Shown in pieces: positions 29,243-37,373 of a DNA stretch of 57,505 bases (positions are counted from its first letter, which is position 1; the number at the start of each line of letters is the position of its first letter). This DNA is from Bacteroidota bacterium (GTDB taxonomy: Bacteria; Bacteroidota; Bacteroidia; Cytophagales; Cyclobacteriaceae): positions 1 through 57,505 of the forward strand of contig JADFHN010000017.1 of the NCBI GenBank assembly GCA_022567155.1. The letters are read 5' to 3'. The notes under the pieces were generated by a model. It ran no database searches and was not told the origin of the DNA. It worked only from the letters and a program-made list of their open reading frames with translations. Position numbers and translations under genes: made by a program.

Positions 29243-29686
29243 GTGGACACGTTAAGTTACAAGACAAAAGCTGCAAATAAAGAGACTGTGCATAAAGAAT
29301 GGGTGGTCATTGACGCTCACGATAAGGTATTGGGGAGGCTTTCAAGCGAGGTAGCCAGGTTGCTCAGAGGTAAGCATAAAAAGGATTTTACACCCCATGT
29401 GGACTGCGGCGATAATGTAATTATCATCAATGTTGAAAATATCCGGCTTACAGGCAAGAAATGGACTGATAAGAAATACATTTCTTATACGGGGTATCCG
29501 GGTGGTCAGCGGTTTACAAATCCGCTCCGGATAAAAGAAAAATCCCCATCTATTTTAATAGAAAAAGCAGTGAAAGGGATGCTTCCTAAAAACAGGCTTG
29601 GAAGAGCATTGTTCAGGAATATGCATGTTTATAATGGCTCCGAACACCCACATGAAGCACAAAAACCAAAAGAAATCAAATTATAA
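29243..29686 (+). CDS. rplM: 50S ribosomal protein L13
   Basis: The protein has 147 residues and starts at GTG (MDTLSYKTKAANKE, a Bacteroidota-type N-terminus). It has the L13 motifs KEWVVIDAHDKVLGRLSSEV, YTGYPGGQR and GMLPKNRLGRALF. It binds 23S rRNA early in 50S assembly. It is the first gene of a unit with rpsI (15-nt gap) and rpsB. Confidence 0.97.
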   Translation: MDTLSYKTKAANKETVHKEWVVIDAHDKVLGRLSSEVARLLRGKHKKDFTPHVDCGDNVIIINVENIRLTGKKWTDKKYISYTGYPGGQRFTNPLRIKEKSPSILIEKAVKGMLPKNRLGRALFRNMHVYNGSEHPHEAQKPKEIKL

Positions 29687-29701
29687 CCATTACGAATTTA
29701 A

Positions 29702-30088
29702 ATGGAGGTAATAAATACAATCGGCAGAAGGAAAACATCCGTGGCAAGGATTTACCTTCAGCCAGGAAAAGGTAAGATAATTGTTAATAAAAGGTCAATT
29801 GAGGAGTATTTTCCGTCGGAAATACTCCGTATTATTATAAATCAACCATTTAATACAATTACGGCAGAAGGGAAATTTGATGTTAAAGTCAATGTTGATG
29901 GCGGGGGCATAAAAGGACAGGCCGAAGCGATAAAGCTTGCAATTGCCAGGGCATTATGCGAGATAGATGATGAAAACCGTCCTCCTCTTAAAAAAGAAGG
30001 GTTTTTGACAAGGGATCCGAGGATGGTTGAAAGAAAGAAATTCGGAAGGCGGAAAGCAAGAAAAAAGTTCCAGTTCAGCAAACGTTAA
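29702..30088 (+). CDS. rpsI: 30S ribosomal protein S9
   Basis: The protein has 128 residues. It has the motifs [16 protein letters not shown] and [21 protein letters not shown], and the basic C-terminal tail ending FQFSKR that reaches the P-site tRNA. It lies 15 nt after rplM and 20 nt before rpsB. Confidence 0.97.
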   Translation: MEVINTIGRRKTSVARIYLQPGKGKIIVNKRSIEEYFPSEILRIIINQPFNTITAEGKFDVKVNVDGGGIKGQAEAIKLAIARALCEIDDENRPPLKKEGFLTRDPRMVERKKFGRRKARKKFQFSKR

Positions 30089-30108
30089 CAGAATTAATTC
30101 ACTCTTGA

Positions 30109-30933
30109 ATGGAGAATATAACTTATAAAGATTTACTTGATGCCGGTGTTCATTTCGGGCACCTTACAAGAAAATGGAATCCCAAAATGGCTCCCTACAT
30201 TTTTATGGAGCGCAACGGGATCCACATCATTGATCTGAATAAAACACTTACCTGCCTGGATCAGGCTACGAAAGCGCTGAGGCAGATTGTAAGATCAGGA
30301 CGAAAAGTAATGTTTGTGGCCACAAAAAAACAGGCCAAGGAAGTTGTTTCGGATGAAGCAAAGCGGCTGAATATGCCTTACGTTACAGAAAGATGGCTGG
30401 GCGGTATGCTTACGAACTTCTCAACAATCAGAAGGTCGCTGAAAAAGATGGCCTCTATTGAGAAAATGATGAAAGAGGAGTCGTACCTGAACCTTGCCAA
30501 ACGTGAGCGGCTTATGATCACCCGCGAAAAAGGGAAGCTTCACAGGATATTGGGTGGTATTGCTGATCTCACAAGACTTCCGGCTGCACTTTATGTAGTT
30601 GATGTCAAGAACGAACACATCGCTATTTCAGAAGCCCAGAAGCTGAATATTCCGGTATTTGCTATGGTCGATACTAATTCTGATCCTACGAATATCGATT
30701 TTCCAATTCCGACAAATGATGATGCATTTAAGTCCATTACCATTATCACACAGGCAATAGGGAATGCCATGGAGGAAGGCCTGATGGAAAGAAAAAAAGA
30801 TAGGGAAGAATCAAAACGCAAGGAAGAAGAAGCTGCTAAAAAGAAAATGGATGAGGAGGGTGTAACCGAAGGTGCGGAAGTAAGTGAAGAAGTGGTGAAA
30901 GAAGCTATGGCTCAGGAAAAAGCAGCAAAATAA
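30109..30933 (+). CDS. rpsB: 30S ribosomal protein S2
   Basis: The protein has 274 residues. It has the motifs [32 protein letters not shown] and [10 protein letters not shown]. An extra C-terminal tail of about 45 residues is highly charged and rich in Glu and Lys, as often seen in this phylum. It is followed by a hairpin and then tsf. Confidence 0.97.
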   Translation: MENITYKDLLDAGVHFGHLTRKWNPKMAPYIFMERNGIHIIDLNKTLTCLDQATKALRQIVRSGRKVMFVATKKQAKEVVSDEAKRLNMPYVTERWLGGMLTNFSTIRRSLKKMASIEKMMKEESYLNLAKRERLMITREKGKLHRILGGIADLTRLPAALYVVDVKNEHIAISEAQKLNIPVFAMVDTNSDPTNIDFPIPTNDDAFKSITIITQAIGNAMEEGLMERKKDREESKRKEEEAAKKKMDEEGVTEGAEVSEEVVKEAMAQEKAAK

Positions 30934-30955
30934 GACCACACAGGTTAAATAAGAG

Positions 30956-30994
30956 AAATTGAACATCAGGCTTTTTTCTGGTGTTCAATTTTTA
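30956..30994 (+). terminator. Terminator or attenuator between rpsB and tsf
   Basis: AAATTGAACATCAG pairs with CTGGTGTTCAATTT over 14 bp with one G-U pair and is followed by T-rich sequence. As tsf usually shares the rpsB transcript, this may act as a partial terminator that lowers tsf expression. Confidence 0.75.
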
Positions 30995-31040
30995 TTTATA
31001 ACATTAATTCATATTAACATACGATAAAGAAACTGTAATT

Positions 31041-31871
31041 ATGATAATCACGGCACAAGATGTTAACAAGCTCAGGAAAATGACAGGAGCAGGTATGATG
31101 GATTGTAAGAAAGCACTGGTTGAAGCTGACGGTGATTTTGAGAAAGCCATAGAACTGCTACGTAAGAAAGGTCAGAAAGTTTCTGCTGCCAGGGCCGACA
31201 AGGCAACCACAGAGGGCGTGATCTTTGTGAAAACCAATGACGATGCTACCGAAGGGACGATCGTGGGGCTGGCATGCGAAACAGACTTTGTGGCTAAAAA
31301 CGAGGAATTCCAGACGCTTGGAAAAGCAATCCTTGATGTTGCTTTTAATGAAAACCCTGCTGATATTGATGCACTTAAAAAACAAATGCTCGGCGATCTG
31401 ACGGTTGAAGGAAAAGTGATCGAACTGGTAGGTAAAATTGGCGAAAAGCTTGAAATAACCGCTTACGAAACCCTGAAAGGTGAGAAGATAATTCCATATA
31501 TCCACGCAGGCAGCAAGCTGGGCGTACTGGTGGCGCTTAAGGGCGTTAATGGTTCAGATGTGGAACAAGCCGGAAAAGATGTGGCTATGCAAATTGCTGC
31601 AATGAAACCAATTGCAGTTGATAAGAATGATATTGATCAATCGGTAATCGACAAGGAGATGGAGATCGGAAAAGAACAGGCGCGTCAGGAAGGTAAACCT
31701 GAAAATATACTCGATCGCATAGCTGAAGGGAAGGTAAATAAATACTTAAAAGATAACACCTTACTTAACCAGGCTTTTGTGAAGGACAATAAAATCACAG
31801 TGGGCGTTTATCTTAAAGGAATTAACAATAGTCTCTCAGTATCTGCGTTCAAACGGGTAAATATCGGGTAA
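31041..31871 (+). CDS. tsf: Elongation factor Ts
   Basis: The protein has 276 residues. The N-terminal UBA-like domain carries KLRKMTGAGMMDCKKAL, and the core has TDFVAKNEEF, the conserved EF-Tu contact. It is the guanine-nucleotide exchange factor of EF-Tu. It lies 107 nt after rpsB, separated by a hairpin, and no separate promoter box is clear. Confidence 0.97.
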   Translation: MIITAQDVNKLRKMTGAGMMDCKKALVEADGDFEKAIELLRKKGQKVSAARADKATTEGVIFVKTNDDATEGTIVGLACETDFVAKNEEFQTLGKAILDVAFNENPADIDALKKQMLGDLTVEGKVIELVGKIGEKLEITAYETLKGEKIIPYIHAGSKLGVLVALKGVNGSDVEQAGKDVAMQIAAMKPIAVDKNDIDQSVIDKEMEIGKEQARQEGKPENILDRIAEGKVNKYLKDNTLLNQAFVKDNKITVGVYLKGINNSLSVSAFKRVNIG

Positions 31872-31893
31872 AGGTTTTTTTACAAAAACCAAT

Positions 31894-31927
31894 AGAAAAG
31901 GTTGTTCAAATTTGAGCAGCTTTTTCT
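31894..31927. terminator. Bidirectional terminator between tsf and glycosyltransferase
   Basis: AGAAAAGGTTGTTCA pairs with TGAGCAGCTTTTTCT over 15 bp with three G-U pairs and a 4-nt loop. A-rich and T-rich arms allow it to serve both of the converging genes. Confidence 0.7.
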
Positions 31928-31938
31928 ATTTCCAACGG

Positions 31939-34131
31939 TCAGGGAAAGCTGACAAGATACGTTTTAGAGCCTTCTCCAATATGTTGGTCCTTGATCCCAA
32001 TATCAGCAACCATGTCCTCAATATACTTGACTCCATTTGGGTCATTCATGTGAGAGAATAAAATCCAGGTTCTACCTTCCATATCTTCAATCTGCTGAAC
32101 GAACTCTTCCGGTCTTCTTCCTTCTGGAAATCCTTCTATGCTTTCGTATCGATCCAACCCAAACCAGGACTTGTAAAATCGAAAAGCTCTGATACTCCCG
32201 TAATAAATATAAATCTTATCACCATCCTGAATATTTTCTGAAATATAATTTAAAACCGGACGGATATGTTCACGTCGGGGCTTATGATTAAACCAATATT
32301 CAGCCTCTTGCCTTGGTCTGGCCGTTACAATCCATGTAAACAGTATAGTTGCAAGCAAAGCGTATTTGAAATGGGCGGATAATTGATATATGCCAACCGA
32401 AATAAACGTGATCAGCAATGGCGCCAGGTATAGAATTAATCGCTTGTTATCGAAAGGATAAAGTTTGAACATTGACAAAATCACATGGATTACCATCGGC
32501 AGCAACAAAAATAAATACCGATATTGTTTTTTTCTAAAACACAGATAGATCGCAATAATTAATAACAGAAAAGGCATCCAGGTACTACCATGATGACCCA
32601 ACCATTGCTTAAAGAAATACCAGAGATTATCAGGAACCCAAAGTAAATCGGCAAATGAAGTTGGAATCGGAGCGAAAAAATTTGCCCAGTAATTCTGCAT
32701 TCCTTGCTCATTAGAATGGTTTTTAATGAAATGCGTATAATATTGAAAGAAACTAAGTAGCCAGATAGCTCCTAAAAAGGTATAACTTAAAAGACGATTT
32801 ACAGAAAATGAACGTATAAGAGAGATGATGCCATATATGCCTATGGATGTCAGAATAATTATAATAATGTTTGAAAATCCGATGAACAATCCTCCAAAAA
32901 CTCCCAGTAAAATTGCTTTCGGGATACTCTCTTGTTTGTGGAAAAACTGAAAATAGAGATACAAAATAGCCAGAGTGAAAAATGAGTCCGACATATATTG
33001 TTTTACTTCTGCTGAATAATAGGTAAATACAATTGGAAATATGAATATGAAACTACCTATAAGAGCTATTCTTGTTGTCGCAAATTTCCTGACAAATAAA
33101 TAAAGTAGTACAATGGAAAATACTCCGGAGAAAGCAGGAATGATCCGGTACGACAGCTCGTTTTGTCCTAAATGATTTATAAAAAACTTAGTAGTCAATA
33201 GAAATCCGATTGGAGCAACCTGATTGTAATCCAGTGGTTGCAGAAGTTCAGCGTAATTCCGGTCTCGAAGGTTCAATGCAATCGTGCATTCATCCAACCA
33301 AAAGGATCCTCTTGCAAAATATTGAGTCAATCTCAATATGGTTGCCCAGGTAAAGAATATCAGGAAATATATATTGGGAGAGATTTTAGTTAGAAAATTT
33401 ACAAAAGGAATTTTCTTGGGATCACCGTATTTGAAAACGCTGTATAAGGCTTTCACTCCATCACTCCAAGTAGTCTTTTTGCCTTCATTTTTTTCTCTTC
33501 CATAATAACCTATCCCAACTTCATAGAATCTCAAATTAGGCTTGTTAGAAAGCATGATGGTTATTTCCACATCGATGGCAAACCTTTTTTCATGTAATTT
33601 TTCAATATCAATGGAATTTCTCGGAAAGACTTTATAACCACAATTAACGTCAGATAAATTCATATCTGTAAACAAGTTACTAAAAAAGGTAATAATGCGG
33701 TTTCCCGCATAATGCCAGAAATATAGAATTCTGTGTGGTTTTTCTCCAATAAACCGGGAGCCATAAACAACATCAGCATGATTATCCTGTATTGGCTTTA
33801 TCAAGTCAGCCCAGTCATCGGGAGAATATTCAAGATCAGCATCCTGTATAATGATAAATTCATTGGAGGCCTTTTTGATCCCTAATTTCAGGCAAGCTCC
33901 TTTTCCCTGATTCACATCATTATGAAGAACAATAACTTCGGAATTTTTATCCAACGGAACTGTTGCAATGAATTGGTTTATTTTGGCTTCTGTACCATCA
34001 GAAGACCCGTCATTTACAATGATAATCTCGGAATATTCAAACAAGGTATGCCGAACGCGCTCAACTTTTTCGAGTTGGGAGAATATATACTTTTCCTCAT
34101 TAAAGACAGGAACAATAATAGATACATTCAT
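31939..34131 (-). CDS. Fusion of GT2 (DPM1-like) glycosyltransferase and multi-pass GT-C domain
   Basis: The protein has 730 residues. Residues 1-235 are a GT2 domain like dolichol-phosphate mannose synthase: VSIIVPVFNEEKYI, NDGSSDGT (40-47) and the metal-binding QDADLE (96-101). From about 250 to 610 there are some ten hydrophobic segments like a PMT/ArnT-type GT-C enzyme, with an early acidic pair in FWLDECTIAL. A soluble C-terminal tail follows. It probably makes a polyprenyl-phosphate sugar and then transfers it across the membrane in one polypeptide, for envelope glycan or glycoprotein work. It lies 23 nt after the RidA gene. Confidence 0.85.
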   Translation of the reverse strand: MNVSIIVPVFNEEKYIFSQLEKVERVRHTLFEYSEIIIVNDGSSDGTEAKINQFIATVPLDKNSEVIVLHNDVNQGKGACLKLGIKKASNEFIIIQDADLEYSPDDWADLIKPIQDNHADVVYGSRFIGEKPHRILYFWHYAGNRIITFFSNLFTDMNLSDVNCGYKVFPRNSIDIEKLHEKRFAIDVEITIMLSNKPNLRFYEVGIGYYGREKNEGKKTTWSDGVKALYSVFKYGDPKKIPFVNFLTKISPNIYFLIFFTWATILRLTQYFARGSFWLDECTIALNLRDRNYAELLQPLDYNQVAPIGFLLTTKFFINHLGQNELSYRIIPAFSGVFSIVLLYLFVRKFATTRIALIGSFIFIFPIVFTYYSAEVKQYMSDSFFTLAILYLYFQFFHKQESIPKAILLGVFGGLFIGFSNIIIIILTSIGIYGIISLIRSFSVNRLLSYTFLGAIWLLSFFQYYTHFIKNHSNEQGMQNYWANFFAPIPTSFADLLWVPDNLWYFFKQWLGHHGSTWMPFLLLIIAIYLCFRKKQYRYLFLLLPMVIHVILSMFKLYPFDNKRLILYLAPLLITFISVGIYQLSAHFKYALLATILFTWIVTARPRQEAEYWFNHKPRREHIRPVLNYISENIQDGDKIYIYYGSIRAFRFYKSWFGLDRYESIEGFPEGRRPEEFVQQIEDMEGRTWILFSHMNDPNGVKYIEDMVADIGIKDQHIGEGSKTYLVSFP

Positions 34132-34154
34132 CGAAATCCGGTTACCATGTAAAT

Positions 34155-34586
34155 TTATTCATCGATCACGGCTATGCATTTTAATTCGATGGCAATCGGG
34201 GTAGGAAGGCTTTTGACCTCCACTGTAGTGCGGCAGGGTTGGTTGTTATTGAAATATTCCGCATAAATTTTGTTATATACCGCAAAATCATCCTTCATGT
34301 TGGTAAGAAAGACAGTTACATCCACCAGGTATTGCCAGTCTGACCCGGCATCTTCAAGGATGTATTTTACATTTCGGAATACAGCATGGCATTGTTGCTC
34401 AATATCATATGTTAAAATATTGCCGTTTTTATCCAATTCAACGCCAGGTATTTTTTTATTACCACGTTCTCTCGGACCTACTCCGGAAAGAAAAAGCAGA
34501 TTACCCACTTTTCGGGCATGCGGGTATGATCCTACCGGTTCCGGGGCCTTTTGCGAATGCCTTATGGAATCCTTTTTTCTATTCAT
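34155..34586 (-). CDS. RidA-family deaminase, 2-aminomuconate deaminase-like
   Basis: The protein has 143 residues. The opening APEPVGSYPHARKVGNLLFL and SGVGPRERG, and the closing CRTTVEVKSLPTPIAIELKC with the catalytic Arg, place it in the RidA/YjgF family, nearest to the group called 2-aminomuconate deaminase. That enzyme acts in tryptophan/kynurenine breakdown. No other gene of that route is present, so the role could equally be general imine hydrolysis. It overlaps the upstream acetyltransferase gene by 8 nt. Confidence 0.85.
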   Translation of the reverse strand: MNRKKDSIRHSQKAPEPVGSYPHARKVGNLLFLSGVGPRERGNKKIPGVELDKNGNILTYDIEQQCHAVFRNVKYILEDAGSDWQYLVDVTVFLTNMKDDFAVYNKIYAEYFNNNQPCRTTVEVKSLPTPIAIELKCIAVIDE

Positions 34587-35025
34587 TTTTGAATGTCAAT
34601 TTCATACATACCGCCGTATCCGGGCAGAAAGTTTGAAATTCAGTTGTTGAAGTTATGCTTTCCGGAACTGTATTTCTGTCAGTTATTTTGAAACCGAATT
34701 TTGCGAAAAATCTATCGGCCGTAGTGGTAAGTAAATAAAGTTGCCTGACATTATGCTCTTTTGCCGATTCCAGGGCATTGTTAACAAGGTCAACTCCAAT
34801 ACCTCTGCCTCTCAGATCACTAATCACGACAATACTTCGTAAAAGTGCATGGCCACCGAATAGTTCAAGACCGAAACTCCCGATCAACATATCGTCACTA
34901 TCATACATGCCATTCAATACATCTACACAATCCAGATCATATACACACATGCCTTCCGCTCTAAGTAAATCGGCTAGAATGTGAATATCTTCAATTTTTT
35001 TAAATCGAGAACCGTTTGTAATCAT
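34579..35025 (-). CDS. ArsN2-like GNAT N-acetyltransferase
   Basis: The protein has 148 residues. The acetyl-CoA binding loop is LRGRGIGVDLVNNAL. The stretch YLLTTTADRFFAKFGF, and the C-terminal TEFQTFCPDTAVCMKL, match the ArsN2 group associated with arsenic-resistance operons. No ars genes are nearby. It is the first gene of a three-gene unit with RidA (8-nt overlap) and the glycosyltransferase fusion. The arsenic link is by family only. Confidence 0.8.
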   Translation of the reverse strand: MITNGSRFKKIEDIHILADLLRAEGMCVYDLDCVDVLNGMYDSDDMLIGSFGLELFGGHALLRSIVVISDLRGRGIGVDLVNNALESAKEHNVRQLYLLTTTADRFFAKFGFKITDRNTVPESITSTTEFQTFCPDTAVCMKLTFKNE

Positions 35026-35127
35026 GATTACGCATGAAATGATTTTAATTCTATGGTTTCGAAATTATCTAAAACCTATAAATTCTCTGCATGTTTTTAA
35101 TATATTCTGTACCAACTGACGAGCATC

Positions 35128-35245
35128 GCTAGTGACGTGTCATGTGTGATGTTTCGGTTAAGCCACCGTAATTTTTGTTCCTGACAAGGCAAAAAATTTG
35201 TGCATAGCAGCGTTACGCAATAATATTTTTGCCATTGGCATCCCC
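35128..35245 (+). repeat. Hairpin-forming dispersed repeat, copy A
   Basis: It starts GCTAGTGACGTGTCA. Over 35128-35208 it aligns without gaps to 57378-57458, with about 64 of 81 positions identical by eye. The 3' half folds back: GGCAAAAAATTTGTGCATAG pairs imperfectly with CGTTACGCAATAATATTTTT and GCC. The same foldback occurs in copy B. Boundaries are approximate. Confidence 0.75.
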
Positions 35246-35319
35246 TTGGGGAATGCAGTCATAGGCAAAAAGCATGCCCTCAATCAACTTGATTGGGGGA
35301 ACCAGGCTTGGGCCGGATA

Positions 35320-35337
35320 ACCCGATAGCTATCGGGT
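35320..35337. repeat. Perfect 18-bp palindrome
   Basis: ACCCGATAGCTATCGGGT is fully self-complementary. It is preceded by CAATCAA-C-TTGATTG and by a CCCC/GGGG hairpin within 100 bp, so it belongs to a chain of foldback units. Confidence 0.8.
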
Positions 35338-35466
35338 ATGCTTGACAGGTCACTAACATACAGCACCCATATCCAACAGCGAAATGATGTGTAGCCGTTT
35401 GGGGTAAGCGGATCACATACTGTCAATCTATCAGGAGGTGGCGGTAATTTAAATTCTGAAAAGAGC

Positions 35467-35474
35467 TACATTTG
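35467..35474 (+). promoter_or_regulatory. -7 box (TACATTTG) of the M16 peptidase operon
   Basis: TACATTTG fits TAnnTTTG and lies 15 nt before the ATG, implying a very short leader. No clear -33 TTTG is present. Confidence 0.45.
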
Positions 35475-35489
35475 CACAGAATCTGAGCA

Positions 35490-36722
35490 ATGAACGAATT
35501 TGAGGTTTACACACTTACGAACGGCATAAGGCTTGTTCATAAAAGAGTACGGGGAGCTAAAGTGGCTCACGGTGGTTTCTATCTTGACATTGGAAGCCGC
35601 GATGAGCATCCGCAGCAGCAAGGCCTTGCCCACTTCTGGGAGCATATGGCTTTTAAGGGAACCAGCAAGCGAAAAGCGTACCATATCCTGAACCGTCTCG
35701 ATTCGGTGGGTGGGGAATTAAATGCTTTTACAACAAAAGAAAAGATTTGTTTCTATGCCTCTGTGCTAAATGAATTTTTTCCGAAAGCCTTTGAATTGCT
35801 TGCTGACATTACGTTTGATTCCATATTTCCTGAAAAGCAAATAGAAAACGAACGGAGTGTGATACTGGAAGAAATGGCCATGTATAAAGATTCTCCTGAA
35901 GATGCCATTCAAGATGATTTCGATAACCTTATTTTTAACGGGCACAGCCTGGGACGTAACATACTGGGTACTGCCGATAGCATCCGGTCTTTTCACCGGG
36001 ACGATTTCAAAGCATTTATTGCAGAAAATATTGATACTGAGAGAATTATTTTTTCGTCCGTTGGAGATGTTCCCTTTTCAAAAGTAAAACGTCTTGCAAT
36101 CAGGTATCTTCAAGATATTCCGGTGTACCGGTCGGCGCGAAAACGGGTTCAGTATGACATTTATAAACCGCAGCATAAAAAGTTGAACAGACACATCTCA
36201 CAGAGTCATTGCGCTATTGGCCGAACTTCGTATGAATTGTCAAACAAAAAAAGACTTCCCTTTTTCCTCCTTATTAATTTACTGGGAGGACCCGGTATGA
36301 ATTCGAGATTGAATATGGTGCTAAGGGAAAAGCACGGGTATGTGTACAGTATCGATGCCCAGTACAGCGCGTTTACCGATACGGGCATGTTTGCTATTTT
36401 TTTTGGTACCGAACCGGGGCAGTTGCCCAAAGCCGAGAAAATGGCGATGAAAGAGCTGACCAGATTGAAAGAGAACCGGTTAGGAAGTATGCAACTGCAC
36501 CGGGCCAAAGAGCAGCTGATGGGACAACTGGCCATGTCGGAAGAGAATAATCTGAGTTTTATGCTGATGATGGGCAAAAGTATGCTTGATCTGGGGCGTA
36601 TTCCCGGCCTGGAAGAAATATTTGGCCGGATAAAAGTAATTACATCTTCTGAATTACGGGATATTGCCAATGAAATGTTTGACTCAAAACAATTGAGTGT
36701 ATTAACATATCTTCCAAACTAA
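35490..36722 (+). CDS. M16-family zinc peptidase
   Basis: The protein has 410 residues. The inverted zinc motif HFWEH (48-52) is followed by the downstream ligand region ERSVILEEMAMYKD. The C-terminal half carries the Arg/Tyr substrate motif LREKHGYVYSI, so this one chain has both elements of an active subunit. No signal peptide is seen, so it is cytoplasmic. Family members degrade peptides or process precursors. It is the first gene of a unit with an O-methyltransferase (9-nt gap) and a transglycosylase. Confidence 0.92.
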   Translation: MNEFEVYTLTNGIRLVHKRVRGAKVAHGGFYLDIGSRDEHPQQQGLAHFWEHMAFKGTSKRKAYHILNRLDSVGGELNAFTTKEKICFYASVLNEFFPKAFELLADITFDSIFPEKQIENERSVILEEMAMYKDSPEDAIQDDFDNLIFNGHSLGRNILGTADSIRSFHRDDFKAFIAENIDTERIIFSSVGDVPFSKVKRLAIRYLQDIPVYRSARKRVQYDIYKPQHKKLNRHISQSHCAIGRTSYELSNKKRLPFFLLINLLGGPGMNSRLNMVLREKHGYVYSIDAQYSAFTDTGMFAIFFGTEPGQLPKAEKMAMKELTRLKENRLGSMQLHRAKEQLMGQLAMSEENNLSFMLMMGKSMLDLGRIPGLEEIFGRIKVITSSELRDIANEMFDSKQLSVLTYLPN

Positions 36723-36731
36723 ACAGGACGC

Positions 36732-37373
36732 ATGGATTTTTTACCCACTGTTATTTTAAAATATGCTGAAAGTCACACCTCGAAGGAATCGTCTCTTTTA
36801 AATAGGATAGATCGGTTTACCTACGAAAAAATGCTAATGCCCAGGATGTTATCAGGTCATTTGCAGGGCCGGATACTGAGTATGATTTCAAAAATAGTGC
36901 AACCTGAAAAAATCCTTGAAATCGGAACTTTTACAGGGTACTCTGCCCTGTGTCTTGCCGAGGGCCTTGCAAAAGACGGATTGCTTGTTACCATTGATAT
37001 TAATGAAGAACTGGAAGAAACGGTTCGGGCGTTTTTTGATGAGTCGCCGATGGGTGATAAAATCGAATTTATGATCGGAGATGCCCTGAAAATTATTCCG
37101 GAACTCCAAGGAGAGTTTGATATGGTTTTCATTGATGCGGATAAGGAAAACTATGTAAATTATTACGAACTCGTTTTTCCCAAACTCAGGGTAGGAGGCA
37201 TTATCATTGCCGACAATGTATTATGGAGCGGTAAAGTGATTGAAGAAAACAGGAAGGGGGATAAAGAAACGGACGGATTAAGGATATTTAACCGCAAAAT
37301 TCAGGAAGACAGCCGTGTGGAAAATGTATTGTTTCCGGTAAGGGACGGGTTGATGATCATTAGGAAAAAATGA
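36732..37373 (+). CDS. Class I SAM-dependent O-methyltransferase
   Basis: The protein has 213 residues. The SAM-binding motif is EIGTFTGYSALCLAEGL, and DMVFIDADKENYVNYYE and ADNVLWSGKV are hallmarks of the metal-dependent catechol/caffeoyl-CoA O-methyltransferase family. The acceptor is not known. Its stop overlaps the next start (ATGA), indicating translational coupling with the transglycosylase. Confidence 0.92.
   Translation: MDFLPTVILKYAESHTSKESSLLNRIDRFTYEKMLMPRMLSGHLQGRILSMISKIVQPEKILEIGTFTGYSALCLAEGLAKDGLLVTIDINEELEETVRAFFDESPMGDKIEFMIGDALKIIPELQGEFDMVFIDADKENYVNYYELVFPKLRVGGIIIADNVLWSGKVIEENRKGDKETDGLRIFNRKIQEDSRVENVLFPVRDGLMIIRKK

Larger units (their letters stand above)
35026..35489. 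other. Intergenic region rich in hairpins and repeat copy A
   Basis: These 464 bp hold repeat copy A (35128-35245), a run of small inverted repeats up to the perfect palindrome at 35320-35337, and the M16 peptidase -7 box. A 67-codon minus-strand frame (35213-35416) lies over the palindromes and is not supported as a gene. Confidence 0.6.

Noticed and set aside
35213-35416. 67-codon minus-strand frame over the palindromes
   Set aside because: The sequence is a chain of inverted repeats, and the frame has no recognisable protein features.
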